DNA from: Streptomyces violaceusniger Tu 4113
Lineage (GTDB): Bacteria > Actinomycetota > Actinomycetes > Streptomycetales > Streptomycetaceae
Direction of reading: 5' to 3'
NCBI RefSeq assembly: GCF_000147815.2
Contig: NC_015957.1
Span: 10,354,001 to 10,418,000 of the forward strand
Length of the DNA stretch: 64,000 bases
The position numbers and the translations under genes are program-made. Positions 1 to 7,466 of this stretch are shown here, in pieces. How positions within the stretch are numbered: position 1 is the stretch's first letter; every line of letters begins with the position of its first letter. Under the pieces are notes generated by a model. The model worked only from the letters and a program-made list of their open reading frames with translations. It did no database searches and was not told the origin of the DNA.

Positions 1-29
1 AACCCCTGACCTACGCATGACGAGTCAGC
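1..29 (-). other. tRNA-Thr 3'-half-like fragment, candidate attachment site
   Basis: Read on the minus strand this edge sequence matches the anticodon loop to variable loop of the intact tRNA-Thr at 9754-9827, with about six mismatches in 29 bases. The bases that would pair to form the anticodon stem do not match, so it is not a functional tRNA. The T arm and acceptor stem, if present, lie left of the window. A partial 3' tRNA copy is the usual scar of tyrosine-integrase insertion, and the geometry fits an insertion into the tRNA at 9754. The mismatches mean it would be old, or could belong to another element. Confidence 0.45.
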
Positions 30-324
30 ACGTGATCATCCCGCTCTTGATCAACATGACCTGATTCTCGGGAACGTTGCAGGTCAGGGTGGGTGCGGGT
101 GGCCGCCCTCGCTCGGCCTTGCCGCATCGTTCCCGATCCTTCCGTTCCCACCAGGTTCCCCTCCGTTCCCGTGCGCTGGCCCCAGGAACGTGCTGAGCGG
201 CAGCGTTGCTGGTCGGAGAGGGGGGCCGAACTGGGGAGCTTCGCACCGGCATCGAGATGAACGCGGGCTCGCTTCCCCTGCGCCCGAGGTCGAGCCAGTG
301 ACCGTTTTCGCAGGTCAGCCGCAC
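25..324 (-). CDS. hypothetical protein, doubtful
   Basis: A 99-codon frame starting with GTG. The first 15 or so residues (RLTCENGHWLDLGRR) look like real protein: they have a Cys and Gly-His typical of small zinc-ribbon proteins and G/C-ending codons. The remainder has mixed codon use and no recognisable motif. It runs almost to the tRNA-like fragment. It may be the broken front of a gene joined to non-coding DNA. I do not recognise the product. Confidence 0.22.
   Translation of the reverse strand: MRLTCENGHWLDLGRRGSEPAFISMPVRSSPVRPPSPTSNAAAQHVPGASARERRGTWWERKDRERCGKAERGRPPAPTLTCNVPENQVMLIKSGMITC
70..170. repeat. GTTCCC direct repeats, possible integrase arm sites
   Basis: GTTCCC occurs at 129-134, 144-149, 155-160 and 165-170, with an inverted copy (GGGAAC) at 70-75. 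The last three are spaced 10-11 bp, one helical turn. Two more copies 11 bp apart lie at 9667-9683 beside the intact tRNA-Thr. Arm-type sites of tyrosine integrases have this form. No integrase is seen between the two clusters, so the role is inferred. Confidence 0.4.
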
Positions 325-394
325 ACCGGTAGCTTAGCGTGCGCATACGAGAGTTGTGGCGGGTGCCACAGGAGCCACGTTCGGAGCGGCGACG

Positions 395-589
395 TCAATG
401 CGCCTCGGAAGGGGCGGCTGCCCGCGAGGGCGCGGGCAGGCGGTGAGACTCACTAGGGTGCTGGCACGCCGGGCACAGTTCGTGGCGGCCTTCCGTGGTG
501 ACCACGGTGCCCCATCCGCGGCACTCTTCGCAGTCACGAGTGAGGTCGAGGTCCGCTCGTGGGGCTGGGGCGGGATCAATTCCAAGGGG
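395..589 (-). pseudogene. remnant of a small zinc-ribbon protein
   Basis: This frame encodes a convincing zinc ribbon, with CEECRGWG followed about 15 residues later by LCPACQ, giving two CxxC pairs. Codon use is strongly GC3-biased. Upstream in frame there is a TGA (590-592) and no ATG, GTG or TTG before the ribbon, so the gene has no usable start. Small proteins of this type are common in Streptomyces integrative elements and phages. Its state fits a decayed mobile element next to the tRNA-like fragment at the left edge. Confidence 0.5.
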
Positions 590-651
590 TCAGTGGATGC
601 CCGGGGAGATCCTGCGTCCGGCGACCCGTTTCGATCAGTCCGGTCCGGCGC

Positions 652-1263
652 CTACGCGTCGGTCCCGTGGGTCCCGTACTTCGGAAGGCCCGTCGACTCG
701 TAGACGCGCACCGCAATTCCGCTCGGCGTCGTCTCGTTGTGCAGCAGGCGCAGGCCGGCCGGGGTGCCGCCGTCCGGGAACAGGTGTCGTCCGCTGCCCA
801 CGACCACCGGGGCGATCGCGAGCCGCAGCTCGTCGATCAGGCCGGCTGCCAGCAGGGACTGGCCGAGCCGGGCGCTGCCGTGGATCTGGAGCTCGCGGCC
901 GGGCTGGCGCTTCACTTCGGCGACCTGGGCGGGGATGTCGCCGGACAGGATCGTGGTCGGCTCCCACCCAACCTTGGTCAGGGTCTGGGAGGCGACGTAT
1001 TTCGGCGAGCCGTTCAGAATGCGGGCGTTCGGGTGGTCGGTCATCTCCGGCCAGTCCCGAGCGAAGTTCTCGTACGTACGGCGGCCGAACAGGAACGCGT
1101 CCGCCTTGCCGAGCCAGGTGGCGGCCACGCGGTCGAATGCCTCGTCCAGGTGCGGCACGAACCAGCCGCCCTGGGCGAACCCGTCGCTGGTGTCCTCGTC
1201 CGGGGAGCCGGGCCCCTGGGAGACGCCGTCCAGCGACAGGAACTCCTGCAGTACCAACCTCAT
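652..1263 (-). CDS. dihydrofolate reductase family protein (RibD C-terminal domain)
   Basis: A 203-residue cytosolic protein. The start at 1263 (MRLVLQEFLSLDGV) is chosen because it has a GAAG ribosome site and matches the family N-terminus; the open frame runs further upstream but without homology. Features of the RibD C-terminal fold are the N-terminal strand with SLDGV, the LFGRRTYENF segment (about residues 77-86), an IHGSARL turn (about 132-138), and the C-terminal PVVVGSGRHLF loop. Members reduce pyrimidine- or pteridine-like substrates with NAD(P)H, but most actinobacterial paralogues, probably this one too, have no known substrate. It stands alone in a degraded region. Confidence 0.88.
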   Translation of the reverse strand: MRLVLQEFLSLDGVSQGPGSPDEDTSDGFAQGGWFVPHLDEAFDRVAATWLGKADAFLFGRRTYENFARDWPEMTDHPNARILNGSPKYVASQTLTKVGWEPTTILSGDIPAQVAEVKRQPGRELQIHGSARLGQSLLAAGLIDELRLAIAPVVVGSGRHLFPDGGTPAGLRLLHNETTPSGIAVRVYESTGLPKYGTHGTDA

Positions 1264-1507
1264 TGGGCACCACTTCTCTCTCGGGCAGGGAGACATCCGT
1301 CCCCGCCCTTTCAGACTTCGTGACGTGCGGTAACTCATCGGTCACCCCGCGGCGCATCCTCGGTCGACAATACGACCGACGACCTGTTGAAGGAGCGTCC
1401 GGACCTGGCACCTCGGCGTCCGCCGGTCGGCATCGCCCCTCGCCTGATTTTTCGTGGAGTACCACTGCTGAAGCTGACCGGAAGGCCGGTGATTAAAGTC
1501 GTCTCTC

Positions 1508-1867
1508 ATGTCGAAGCCTGACGAACTGCTTGTTGACGTCGCCGCCCTGGTGGAGTCCGGGCACAGCAATCAGATGTCTCTGACAGTGGTCGCCGGTGGT
1601 GCTGTCATCACGGGTCGACTGGCTCCCGAAGTCGTCTGGAGGCAGCGGGTGTCGGAGGTTTTGGCGGACTCGGCCCGCCTGAGAGATTTCTCCGCCGTGT
1701 TCACCGCTGCGACGCACGGGGAGGGGCCGCCCACGCATCTGCATTTCCATGTGGCGCGGATTTTGCAGGGTTCGGTGGGGATCCCGGAGACGGGCGGGAT
1801 GTATCGCGTGGCGATCAAGGACGTCAGTGCCTGGACGATGGGCGACTTCAGCTACTCCGACCACTGA
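1508..1867 (+). CDS. GvpU-like accessory protein
   Basis: A 119-residue protein with an N-terminal helix (LLVDVAALVESG), then LTVVAGGAVITGRL, matching the pattern of gas-vesicle accessory protein GvpU, in which a short helix precedes a glycine-rich beta hairpin. The HLHFHVARI segment (about residues 77-85) and the aromatic C-terminus (MGDFSYSDH) are features of the Streptomyces version. No other gas-vesicle genes are nearby, so an actual role in vesicles is unlikely here. No strong ribosome site is seen directly before the ATG. It is followed by a bidirectional terminator at 1899-1938. The family call rests on pattern recognition only. Confidence 0.6.
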   Translation: MSKPDELLVDVAALVESGHSNQMSLTVVAGGAVITGRLAPEVVWRQRVSEVLADSARLRDFSAVFTAATHGEGPPTHLHFHVARILQGSVGIPETGGMYRVAIKDVSAWTMGDFSYSDH

Positions 1868-1898
1868 CCCATTGCCGCGCCGAGAAACCTCGGTACGC

Positions 1899-1938
1899 GG
1901 TGAGGGTCCGACCGGCGCACCCCGGTCGGACCCTCACC
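1899..1938. terminator. bidirectional hairpin terminator
   Basis: A perfect 17-bp stem (1899-1915 with 1922-1938) and a 6-base loop sit between the convergent GvpU-like gene and the SCO5918-family gene, so the hairpin can terminate both. There is no T run, as is usual in Streptomyces. Confidence 0.85.
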
Positions 1939-1972
1939 ACTGCTTTGACGCCGGCTCGCGCCCGCCCGTCGG

Positions 1973-2284
1973 TCAAGCGGCCACAGGGGCGCCGAGCATC
2001 GCGGAAGCCTGTTGGAGCGGGTTGAGAACGCGGGTGGGTGCGGGGGCCTGGGGAAGTTCGCGGCAGGTGAAGCCGAGCTGGGTCATGGCTCGGAGGACTT
2101 CGCCGGCGCTGAAGTCGCGGCGGTCCTGGCGTGTGATGACTTGGCCGACCTGTTTGACGGGGTAGGTGCGGCGGCCGATGATCACGGACTCACCGGAAGC
2201 CTGCTCGGGCTTGATGCCCTTCATGGATTCCAGGACGCCGCTCTTGGTGAGGTCGAACGGGAAGCGGGCGATGACACAGCGCAT
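1973..2284 (-). CDS. SCO5918 family protein
   Basis: A 103-residue protein of unknown function, recognised as the SCO5918 family by MRCVIARFPFDL at the N-terminus, the central GRRTYPVKQVGQVITRQDRRDFSAGEV stretch (positive and polar), and TQLGFTCRELP near the C-terminus. The family sits beside a CBS protein, a DEAD-box helicase and a cold-shock protein in other Streptomyces, as it does here. That linkage suggests a part in RNA handling in the cold or in stationary phase. A small basic RNA-binding protein would fit, but this is inference. It is the last gene of the minus-strand run and ends at the 1899-1938 terminator. Confidence 0.8.
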   Translation of the reverse strand: MRCVIARFPFDLTKSGVLESMKGIKPEQASGESVIIGRRTYPVKQVGQVITRQDRRDFSAGEVLRAMTQLGFTCRELPQAPAPTRVLNPLQQASAMLGAPVAA

Positions 2285-2340
2285 GATGCCTCACAGGGGG
2301 AGGAACGAAGAGGGAGTGGTTCTGCCGCGGTTGAGGCGGT

Positions 2341-2745
2341 TCAGCGGGCAAGGGCGAGGACGCCCAAGGCGCTGCCGTGTTCGTCGACCACTGGCAGGGC
2401 ATCGACGTGGCTGTAGCGCATCGCGTGCTCGGCTTCGGCCATGGTGGTCACGGGCGAGGTGAACGGTCCTCGGTCGCCGAGGATGTCCCGCAGCTGGAGC
2501 CGGTCCGTGTACGTGGAGCCGTCACGGGCTGCGGTGAGCTGAGCCTGGGTGACCAGTCCGATGCACAGGCCGCTGTCGTCGCAGACAAGCAGATGCCCGG
2601 TGCGGGCGCTTGCCATGACGGACAGGGCCACCTCGACGGTCATGTCGTCACAGACCTGCGGTCCGGCGGTGTTCATGGCGTCGGCCACCGTCCTGTGCAC
2701 GGGGGTGGCACTCATCGAGCGGGGCTGCATCTGAACCAGCGTCAA
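2341..2745 (-). CDS. CBS domain protein
   Basis: About 134 residues forming a pair of CBS motifs, which normally bind adenosine nucleotides and act as an energy sensor. The first spans roughly VADAMNTAGPQV to LVTQAQL; the second runs from LRDILGDR to ALPVVDEHGSALGVLAL. The start chosen is TTG at 2745, because AGGAGG lies six bases upstream; two ATG codons just downstream lack such a site. It lies between the SCO5918-family gene and the DEAD-box helicase on the same strand. It carries no enzymatic domain, so any regulatory target would have to be a partner protein. Confidence 0.85.
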   Translation of the reverse strand: MTLVQMQPRSMSATPVHRTVADAMNTAGPQVCDDMTVEVALSVMASARTGHLLVCDDSGLCIGLVTQAQLTAARDGSTYTDRLQLRDILGDRGPFTSPVTTMAEAEHAMRYSHVDALPVVDEHGSALGVLALAR

Positions 2746-2791
2746 AAGGTGCCTCCTGCAGTGGTGGGCCAGTTTCCTGATCACGAAGTTT

Positions 2792-4303
2792 CTAGGCCGC
2801 CGCGTCGAAGGAGGTCTGCCGCGCTGTCATGCGCCGGGCCGCCGAAGCGGGGCTGCGCCGGCCGCGTGAGGCCGCGCTGCGCTTACGCCGCTCGACTACC
2901 GGCGCGGTGATCGTCACGGGGATGCCGGAGGGGGCTTGGGCGCCGGTGATGCGGCCGAGTGCCTCTTCACCGGAGCGGACCTGCGTGGTCCGGGGCACGA
3001 TGCCGGCCGCTGTCATGAGGCGGGTCATGTCCCGGCGCTGGTTGGGGGTGACCAGGGTGACGACGCTGCCGGACTCCCCGGCCCGCGCGGTTCGGCCGCC
3101 GCGGTGCAGGTAGTCCTTGTGGTCGGTCGGCGGGTCGATATTGACGACGAGGTCGAGGTCGTCGACGTGGATGCCGCGGGCGGCGACGTTCGTGGCCACG
3201 AGCACGGTGACGTGTCCGGTCTTGAACTGGGCCAGGGTCCGGGTGCGCTGGGGCTGCGACTTGCCGCCGTGCAGCGCGGCGGCCCGCACCCCGCTGTTCA
3301 GCAGGTCTTGTGTCAGCCGGTCGACGGCGTGCTTGGTGTCCAGGAACATGATCACCCTGCCTTCGCGGGCCGCGATCTCGGTCGTCGTCCGGTGCTTGTC
3401 GGCGCCGTGGACGTGCAACACGTGATGCTCCATCGTGGTGACCGCACCTGCGGACGGGTCGACGGAGTGGACGACCGGGTCGGTGAGGTAACGGCGGACC
3501 AGGCGGTCGACGTTGCGGTCGAGGGTGGCGGAGAACAGCATGCGCTGGCCCTCGGGGCGTACCTGGTCCAGGAGCGCGGTGACCTGGGGCATGAAGCCCA
3601 TGTCGGCCATCTGATCGGCCTCGTCCAGGACGGTGATCGCTACCTGGTTCAGTCGGCAGTCACCGCGGTCGATGAGGTCCTTGAGCCGGCCCGGCGTCGC
3701 AACGACAACCTCGGCGCCGCCCCGCAGCACATTGGCCTGCCTGCCGATCGGCATTCCGCCGACGACGGTCGCAAGCCGCAGCTTCACCGAGCGGGCGTAG
3801 GGGGTGAGTGCGTCGGTCACCTGCTGGGCAAGCTCACGCGTCGGCACGAGGACCAGGGCCAGCGGCTGGCGGGGCTCGGCGCGCTGCCCGGCGGTGCGGG
3901 CCAGCAGTGCCAGGCCGAAGGCGAGGGTCTTGCCGGAGCCGGTGCGCCCGCGTCCCAGGGCGTCGCGGCCCGCGAGGGTGTTGGGCAGGGTCGCACCCTG
4001 GATCGGGAACGGGACGCTCACGCCTTGCGCGGTCAGTGTGGCTAGCAGCTGCTTGGGCATGTCGAGGTCGGCGAACGCCTCGACCGCGGGCAGCGCCGGA
4101 GTGATCGTCTTCGGCAGGGCGAACTCACCCTGGACCGCGGCGGGCCGCCGGCCGTGGCCACCCGAGCGGCCCGGACCGCCGGAACGGGTCGGGGCGGGCG
4201 AGCCGAAGCGGGCGCCCCGCCTCGAACCGGCGCCGGACCCGAAAGCGGGGCCCTCGGTCCGGCGGGGGCGGGAGGAACGGCCGTTCGTACGTGTGGGGTT
4301 CAT
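2792..4303 (-). CDS. DEAD-box ATP-dependent RNA helicase
   Basis: A 503-residue SF2 RNA helicase. An arginine- and glycine-rich N-terminal tail (about 1-60) likely binds RNA. The core has the Q motif (PFPIQ), Walker A GRTGSGKT, PTRELAQQ, TPGRL, the DEAD-type box VLDEADQM, SAT, and the C-terminal ARGIHV and HRGGRTARAGESG motifs. The tail after about residue 420 is basic. It unwinds structured RNA, probably at low temperature, since it lies beside a cold-shock gene. The ATG at 4303 has GGAAGG six bases upstream, but that site is partly buried in a hairpin (4312-4338), suggesting translational control. Confidence 0.95.
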   Translation of the reverse strand: MNPTRTNGRSSRPRRTEGPAFGSGAGSRRGARFGSPAPTRSGGPGRSGGHGRRPAAVQGEFALPKTITPALPAVEAFADLDMPKQLLATLTAQGVSVPFPIQGATLPNTLAGRDALGRGRTGSGKTLAFGLALLARTAGQRAEPRQPLALVLVPTRELAQQVTDALTPYARSVKLRLATVVGGMPIGRQANVLRGGAEVVVATPGRLKDLIDRGDCRLNQVAITVLDEADQMADMGFMPQVTALLDQVRPEGQRMLFSATLDRNVDRLVRRYLTDPVVHSVDPSAGAVTTMEHHVLHVHGADKHRTTTEIAAREGRVIMFLDTKHAVDRLTQDLLNSGVRAAALHGGKSQPQRTRTLAQFKTGHVTVLVATNVAARGIHVDDLDLVVNIDPPTDHKDYLHRGGRTARAGESGSVVTLVTPNQRRDMTRLMTAAGIVPRTTQVRSGEEALGRITGAQAPSGIPVTITAPVVERRKRSAASRGRRSPASAARRMTARQTSFDAAA

Positions 4304-4311
4304 CGAGAACC

Positions 4312-4338
4312 TTCCTTGATACGGCGCGTATCAAGGAA
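4312..4338 (-). promoter_or_regulatory. 12-bp hairpin covering the helicase ribosome site
   Basis: In the mRNA, TTCCTTGATACG pairs perfectly with CGTATCAAGGAA around a 3-base CGC loop. The 3' arm contains AAGGAA, the front of the AAGGAAGG ribosome site of the helicase, whose ATG begins 8 bases later. A second, weaker inverted repeat (TTCCCCGC with GCGGGAA) lies just upstream. The structure should reduce translation unless opened by temperature, a cold-shock protein or the helicase itself. The pairing is seen; the regulatory role is inferred. Confidence 0.6.
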
Positions 4339-4569
4339 TTCCCGCAGCGAAAGAGCAGCGCGGGGAATCACAAGAACGAACCGAATGGAATGCGAAAAGG
4401 AATGTGGCTTGCAGTGAATCCGGTGCAGGATGCAAGCTATGGAATAGGTGACTTCATGTGGACGTGAAATCCCGGACGTCGACCGGTACAGCTCCGAAAA
4501 GGCGCGCATCCCTGAGGATGGGGCTGCGGGCAGTGTTGTCCAACAGGTGACGCCGCTGTGGGAAATGTC

Positions 4570-4611
4570 CGTAGCTGGGGCCGCACCCCGAGGGATGCGG
4601 GCCCAGCTACG
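4570..4611 (-). terminator. terminator of the cold-shock gene
   Basis: CGTAGCTGGG at 4570-4579 pairs with CCCAGCTACG at 4602-4611, and the stem extends inward by about five more pairs (CCGCA with TGCGG). It lies 16 bases past the cold-shock stop codon, so the helicase downstream must have its own promoter between about 4340 and 4560. Confidence 0.8.
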
Positions 4612-4626
4612 AAGTCCGCGTCAGCG

Positions 4627-4830
4627 TCAGGCGGGAACGATGTTCTCGGCCGTCGGGCCCTTCTGGCCCGCCGCGACGTCGAAGGTGACCTTCTGGCCTT
4701 CGAGCAGCTCACGGAAGCCCTCGGCGGCGATGTTCGAGAAGTGGGCGAACACGTCGGCGCCCCCACCGTCCTGCTCGATGAAGCCGAAACCCTTGGCCGC
4801 GTTGAACCACTTCACGGTGCCTGACGCCAC
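4627..4830 (-). CDS. cold-shock protein (CspA family)
   Basis: A complete 67-residue cold-shock domain. RNP1 is KGFGFIEQ (about residues 14-21) and RNP2 is DVFAHFS (about 27-33). It binds single-stranded RNA and DNA as a chaperone that melts secondary structure. The GTG at 4830 is chosen because AAGGAG lies just upstream and the protein then begins [10 protein letters not shown] like its relatives; a longer open frame upstream is leader. A degenerate second copy lies at 6836-6920. Neighbouring CBS, SCO5918-family and helicase genes suggest a shared cold or stationary-phase role. Confidence 0.96.
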   Translation of the reverse strand: MASGTVKWFNAAKGFGFIEQDGGGADVFAHFSNIAAEGFRELLEGQKVTFDVAAGQKGPTAENIVPA

Positions 4831-5247
4831 GTCATATCTCCTTTGGGGCAGTACGCCGGGACCCGCGATGCGCGGATGCCGGGTCGCCGCGATGATGCCC
4901 CGTCCGGAAAAAGACCGACAATACAAAAGCTTCCAGTGGCCGGGAAATTCCGGCGAAGGAGCTTGCAAGTTTTTGGGAACCACAACTGCAACTGAGATCG
5001 ACAGTAGCATGAGGTAGCGGCCCATGTACGGTAAATAACTCCACTCCGTTGGCTGCCATAAAAACACTCCCCGCACTGCGGGTTAAACCCTCATCTCGCG
5101 GTCATAGATACTGCCCCAACCAGACCGTAGCGTTTCAGGAAAGGCGGGCGCTGCTCACGGCTCGGAGGGCACAACTGTTCCGGTGGCACCATCTCGCCCG
5201 GCGTCCGCCTGTGTAGCCGATCTCGACACAACAGATCGGGGGCGCGG
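4831..5247 (-). promoter_or_regulatory. long leader region of the cold-shock gene
   Basis: This gap between the cold-shock gene and the hemolysin-III gene has no supported gene. From about 4900 to 5110 it is clearly AT-richer than the surroundings, with A and T runs on both strands. That is typical of the long 5' untranslated leaders of cspA-type genes and of promoters. No confident -35/-10 pair could be fixed by eye. Confidence 0.4.
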
Positions 5248-6033
5248 TCAGGAGATGGCCAGAAAGATGGCGATGTAGTGCGCGGTGAAGGCTGCCACGG
5301 TCAGCGCGTGGAACACCTCGTGAAAGCCGAACCAGCGGGGTGAGGGGTCGGGGCGCTTCAGGGCGTAGACGACTGCACCCGCGCTGTAGAGGAGACCGCC
5401 GACCACGATCAGGGTGAGTACGGCCGCTCCGCCGGTATGCAGGAAGTCGGGCAGGTAGCGCACCGGTGCCCACCCCAGGGCCAGGTAGCACGGGGTGTAC
5501 AACCAGCGCGGAGCTCCGACCCACAGGACCCGGAACGCGATACCGGCCAATGCGCCCGTCCATACGATCCACAGCAGCATGGACCTCTGGTCCGGCGGCA
5601 GGAGAAGCACGGCCAGGGGGGTGCAGGTGCCGGCGATGATCAGGAAAATGTTGGCGTGGTCCAGACGTCGCAGAAGAGCCTCGCCGAGCGGCCCCCGGGT
5701 GCCGCGGTGGTAGAGGGCGCTCGTTGCGAACAGCAGCCAGGCGGTGACCGCGTACACGGCGCAGGCCCAGGCCGCCTGCGGGGTGCCGGCCAGGCAGATG
5801 AGTAGGATGCCTGCGATCAGCGCGGTGGGGACCATTCCGGCATGGAGCCAGCCACGCAACCTCGGCTTGATCGGTTCTGCCAGGTCGGCCGCCTGCTCCA
5901 CCAGAGCGGCAACCGAGTGACCCTTTTCTCCTGCATCGTCACATTGTGGCCCGGGGGCCAGCCCGACTTCGCGGTGTTCTCCACACTCTGAGGCGACGTG
6001 GCCACATTCGACCTCAGCGGCGTCACGGCACAT
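5248..6033 (-). CDS. hemolysin III family membrane protein
   Basis: A seven-helix membrane protein of the HlyIII/PAQR family. The conserved front PRLRGWLHAG precedes the first helix. Later come SALYHRG after the second helix, DHANIFLIIAGTCTPL, and the C-terminal FGFHEVFHALTVAAFTAHYIAIF, whose histidines correspond to the metal site of the family. The start is uncertain. ATG 6033 follows GGAGG at a long spacing, but the first 40 or so residues are low in GC3 and unlike relatives; a GTG at 5901 would give a family-sized 218-residue protein. Despite the name, members are mostly membrane homeostasis proteins, not toxins. Confidence 0.85.
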   Translation of the reverse strand: MCRDAAEVECGHVASECGEHREVGLAPGPQCDDAGEKGHSVAALVEQAADLAEPIKPRLRGWLHAGMVPTALIAGILLICLAGTPQAAWACAVYAVTAWLLFATSALYHRGTRGPLGEALLRRLDHANIFLIIAGTCTPLAVLLLPPDQRSMLLWIVWTGALAGIAFRVLWVGAPRWLYTPCYLALGWAPVRYLPDFLHTGGAAVLTLIVVGGLLYSAGAVVYALKRPDPSPRWFGFHEVFHALTVAAFTAHYIAIFLAIS

Positions 6034-6294
6034 GGCTTCCCGTCCTCCCCCGGACTCCTGGGCGTCGCTGGCAATCATGCGCTCATGCTAAGAGACCTCA
6101 CAGGACAGCCCTTTCGAGAGGTTGGCCTGAAATTTAGGCCCAAGTCGCCGGGCCTGGGCTGTTTCTCCGCCGTGTGGACCCCGGTCTTCTTGGTCCCGCC
6201 GATGGGCCCCCGAGGCTGAGTAGATCGGCCGATCGTGGGAAAGATCAGGGCTTCCGAACGGGCACCACTGCTCGCCTACCCGCAAGGATCGCCG

Positions 6295-6855
6295 ATGCTT
6301 CCTGAAGTCCGCCCACACGTATCCGCCCCCCTCGCAGACCAGTTGGAACTCCAGTTGGGTCTGGCTCCAGACCTCGAAGCCAGCCATCTCGATGTGGAGC
6401 GCGTCGCCGGCATCGCAGTCGTCGCAGCTGCTCACTCCGGTGGCTACGCGGCCATCGGTCATCTCCTCGGGCTGCTGGCCGCGCTCCCTGCTCCCACCGA
6501 GGCAGGCGAACGCTTCTGGTTGGACCTGTGGAGGTCTTCGGGCGCCGCCTACCTGCTACCCGCCAACATCAAGGCTGAGGTGCTTCAATCCCTGGCAGGC
6601 GAAGGAACCGCCCTGGCCCGACAGATCCTCTCGGCTGTCGATGAGATGACCCCGCCCCAACGCGTCGCGGCCGGGGAGGTGATCGGTCAAGCCCTCGCCG
6701 AGTCCGACCACCTTCCCGACCTCAAGGCACAGGTCATCGGAGAACTATGGCTCCGAGATCTCGAACTCACCGCCTGGCGCGTGCTGCACGCCGACGGCAG
6801 GTCGGACGATCCCACTGGACGCAAAGCCTTCCTCGAAGCCTGGAAGAGTGTCTGA
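6295..6855 (+). CDS. hypothetical protein
   Basis: A 186-residue soluble, mainly helical protein with no motif that I recognise. The ATG at 6295 is preferred over one at 6235 because AAGGA lies about eight bases before it. Codon use is GC3-biased through the whole length, and the C-terminus (TGRKAFLEAWKSV) looks natural, so a real gene is likely. Alanine- and leucine-rich stretches (about residues 35-70) resemble a helical repeat but are not membrane segments. Its last 20 bases overlap, on the other strand, the remains of a cold-shock gene. Confidence 0.6.
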   Translation: MLPEVRPHVSAPLADQLELQLGLAPDLEASHLDVERVAGIAVVAAAHSGGYAAIGHLLGLLAALPAPTEAGERFWLDLWRSSGAAYLLPANIKAEVLQSLAGEGTALARQILSAVDEMTPPQRVAAGEVIGQALAESDHLPDLKAQVIGELWLRDLELTAWRVLHADGRSDDPTGRKAFLEAWKSV

Positions 6856-6920
6856 ACGTCTGCTCCGCCGTCCTGCGGGATGGAGCTGAAGCTCTTCTCC
6901 GCATTGAACCCCTTCACGGT
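6836..6920 (-). pseudogene. decayed cold-shock gene fragment
   Basis: The minus strand reads TVKGFNAEKSFSSIPQDGG and then ADVQTLFQA. This aligns with [19 protein letters not shown] / ADVFAHFSA of an intact CspA, but the tryptophan and most RNP1 and RNP2 aromatics are lost. The start region and the second half of the domain are also gone. It lies downstream of the MerR gene on the same strand, so an ancestral MerR-csp pair probably stood here. It overlaps the tail of the plus-strand hypothetical gene. Confidence 0.7.
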
Positions 6921-7072
6921 TGACGTGGGCGAAGGGGACCTTCCGAACCATGACAGCCAGCCCGGACGGGACATGGCGCGTCTTCCGCACCCTGCCACCA
7001 TGGGAGACGACCCTGCGTCACACCCTGACACGTGTGTGCGGGGACCTGCCGGTACCCGGCGGGCGCGCTGCC

Positions 7073-7408
7073 TCAAGCCACGGGCGGTCCCGCCGATTCG
7101 GCGGTGCGGCGGTATTCGGCGTTGATGCGCTGGGCTTCCTCGAGTTGGTCTTCGAGGATGACGATGCGGCAGGCGGCCTCGATGGGGGTGCCCTGGTCGA
7201 CGAGTTCGCGGGCTCGGGCGGCGATGCGCAGTTGGTAGCGGGAGTAGCGGCGGTGGCCGCCTTCGGAGCGCAGTGGGGTGATCAGGCGGGCTTCGCCGAC
7301 GGCGCGGAGGAAGCCCTGGGTGGTGCCGAGCATCTCGGCGGCCCGGCCCATCGTGTAGGCGGGGTAGTCGTCGTCATCGAGACGGCCGAATGAATCGTCT
7401 GCTGTCAT
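7073..7408 (-). CDS. MerR family transcriptional regulator
   Basis: A 111-residue protein with an N-terminal winged helix of MerR type: AYTMGRAAEMLGTT is the recognition helix-turn-helix (about residues 17-30), and ITPLRSEGGHRRYSRYQL is the wing (about 43-60). A helix from about residue 70 (PIEAACRIVILEDQLEEAQR) should form the dimer coiled coil. There is no C-terminal ligand domain, so it belongs to the short type found with Streptomyces cold-shock genes. Start 7408 has GAGAGG upstream. A perfect inverted repeat at 7434-7466 may be its operator. Its likely partner csp gene has decayed. Confidence 0.88.
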   Translation of the reverse strand: MTADDSFGRLDDDDYPAYTMGRAAEMLGTTQGFLRAVGEARLITPLRSEGGHRRYSRYQLRIAARARELVDQGTPIEAACRIVILEDQLEEAQRINAEYRRTAESAGPPVA

Positions 7409-7433
7409 TGCACCTCTCTGTGGAACGCGTGGA

Positions 7434-7466
7434 GGGGCCTTGGTGCCGTACTGGCACCAAGGCCCC
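7434..7466. promoter_or_regulatory. perfect 14-bp inverted repeat before the MerR gene
   Basis: GGGGCCTTGGTGCC (7434-7447) and GGCACCAAGGCCCC (7453-7466) are exact reverse complements around GTACT. The repeat lies 26-58 bases upstream of the MerR start, too far to mask the ribosome site. MerR proteins bind dyads of about 19 bp in their own promoters, so an autoregulatory operator is plausible. A leader hairpin is the alternative. Confidence 0.5.

Noticed and set aside
1508..1867. Part of a gas-vesicle cluster
   Set aside because: No gvpA, gvpF or other vesicle genes occur around the GvpU-like gene.
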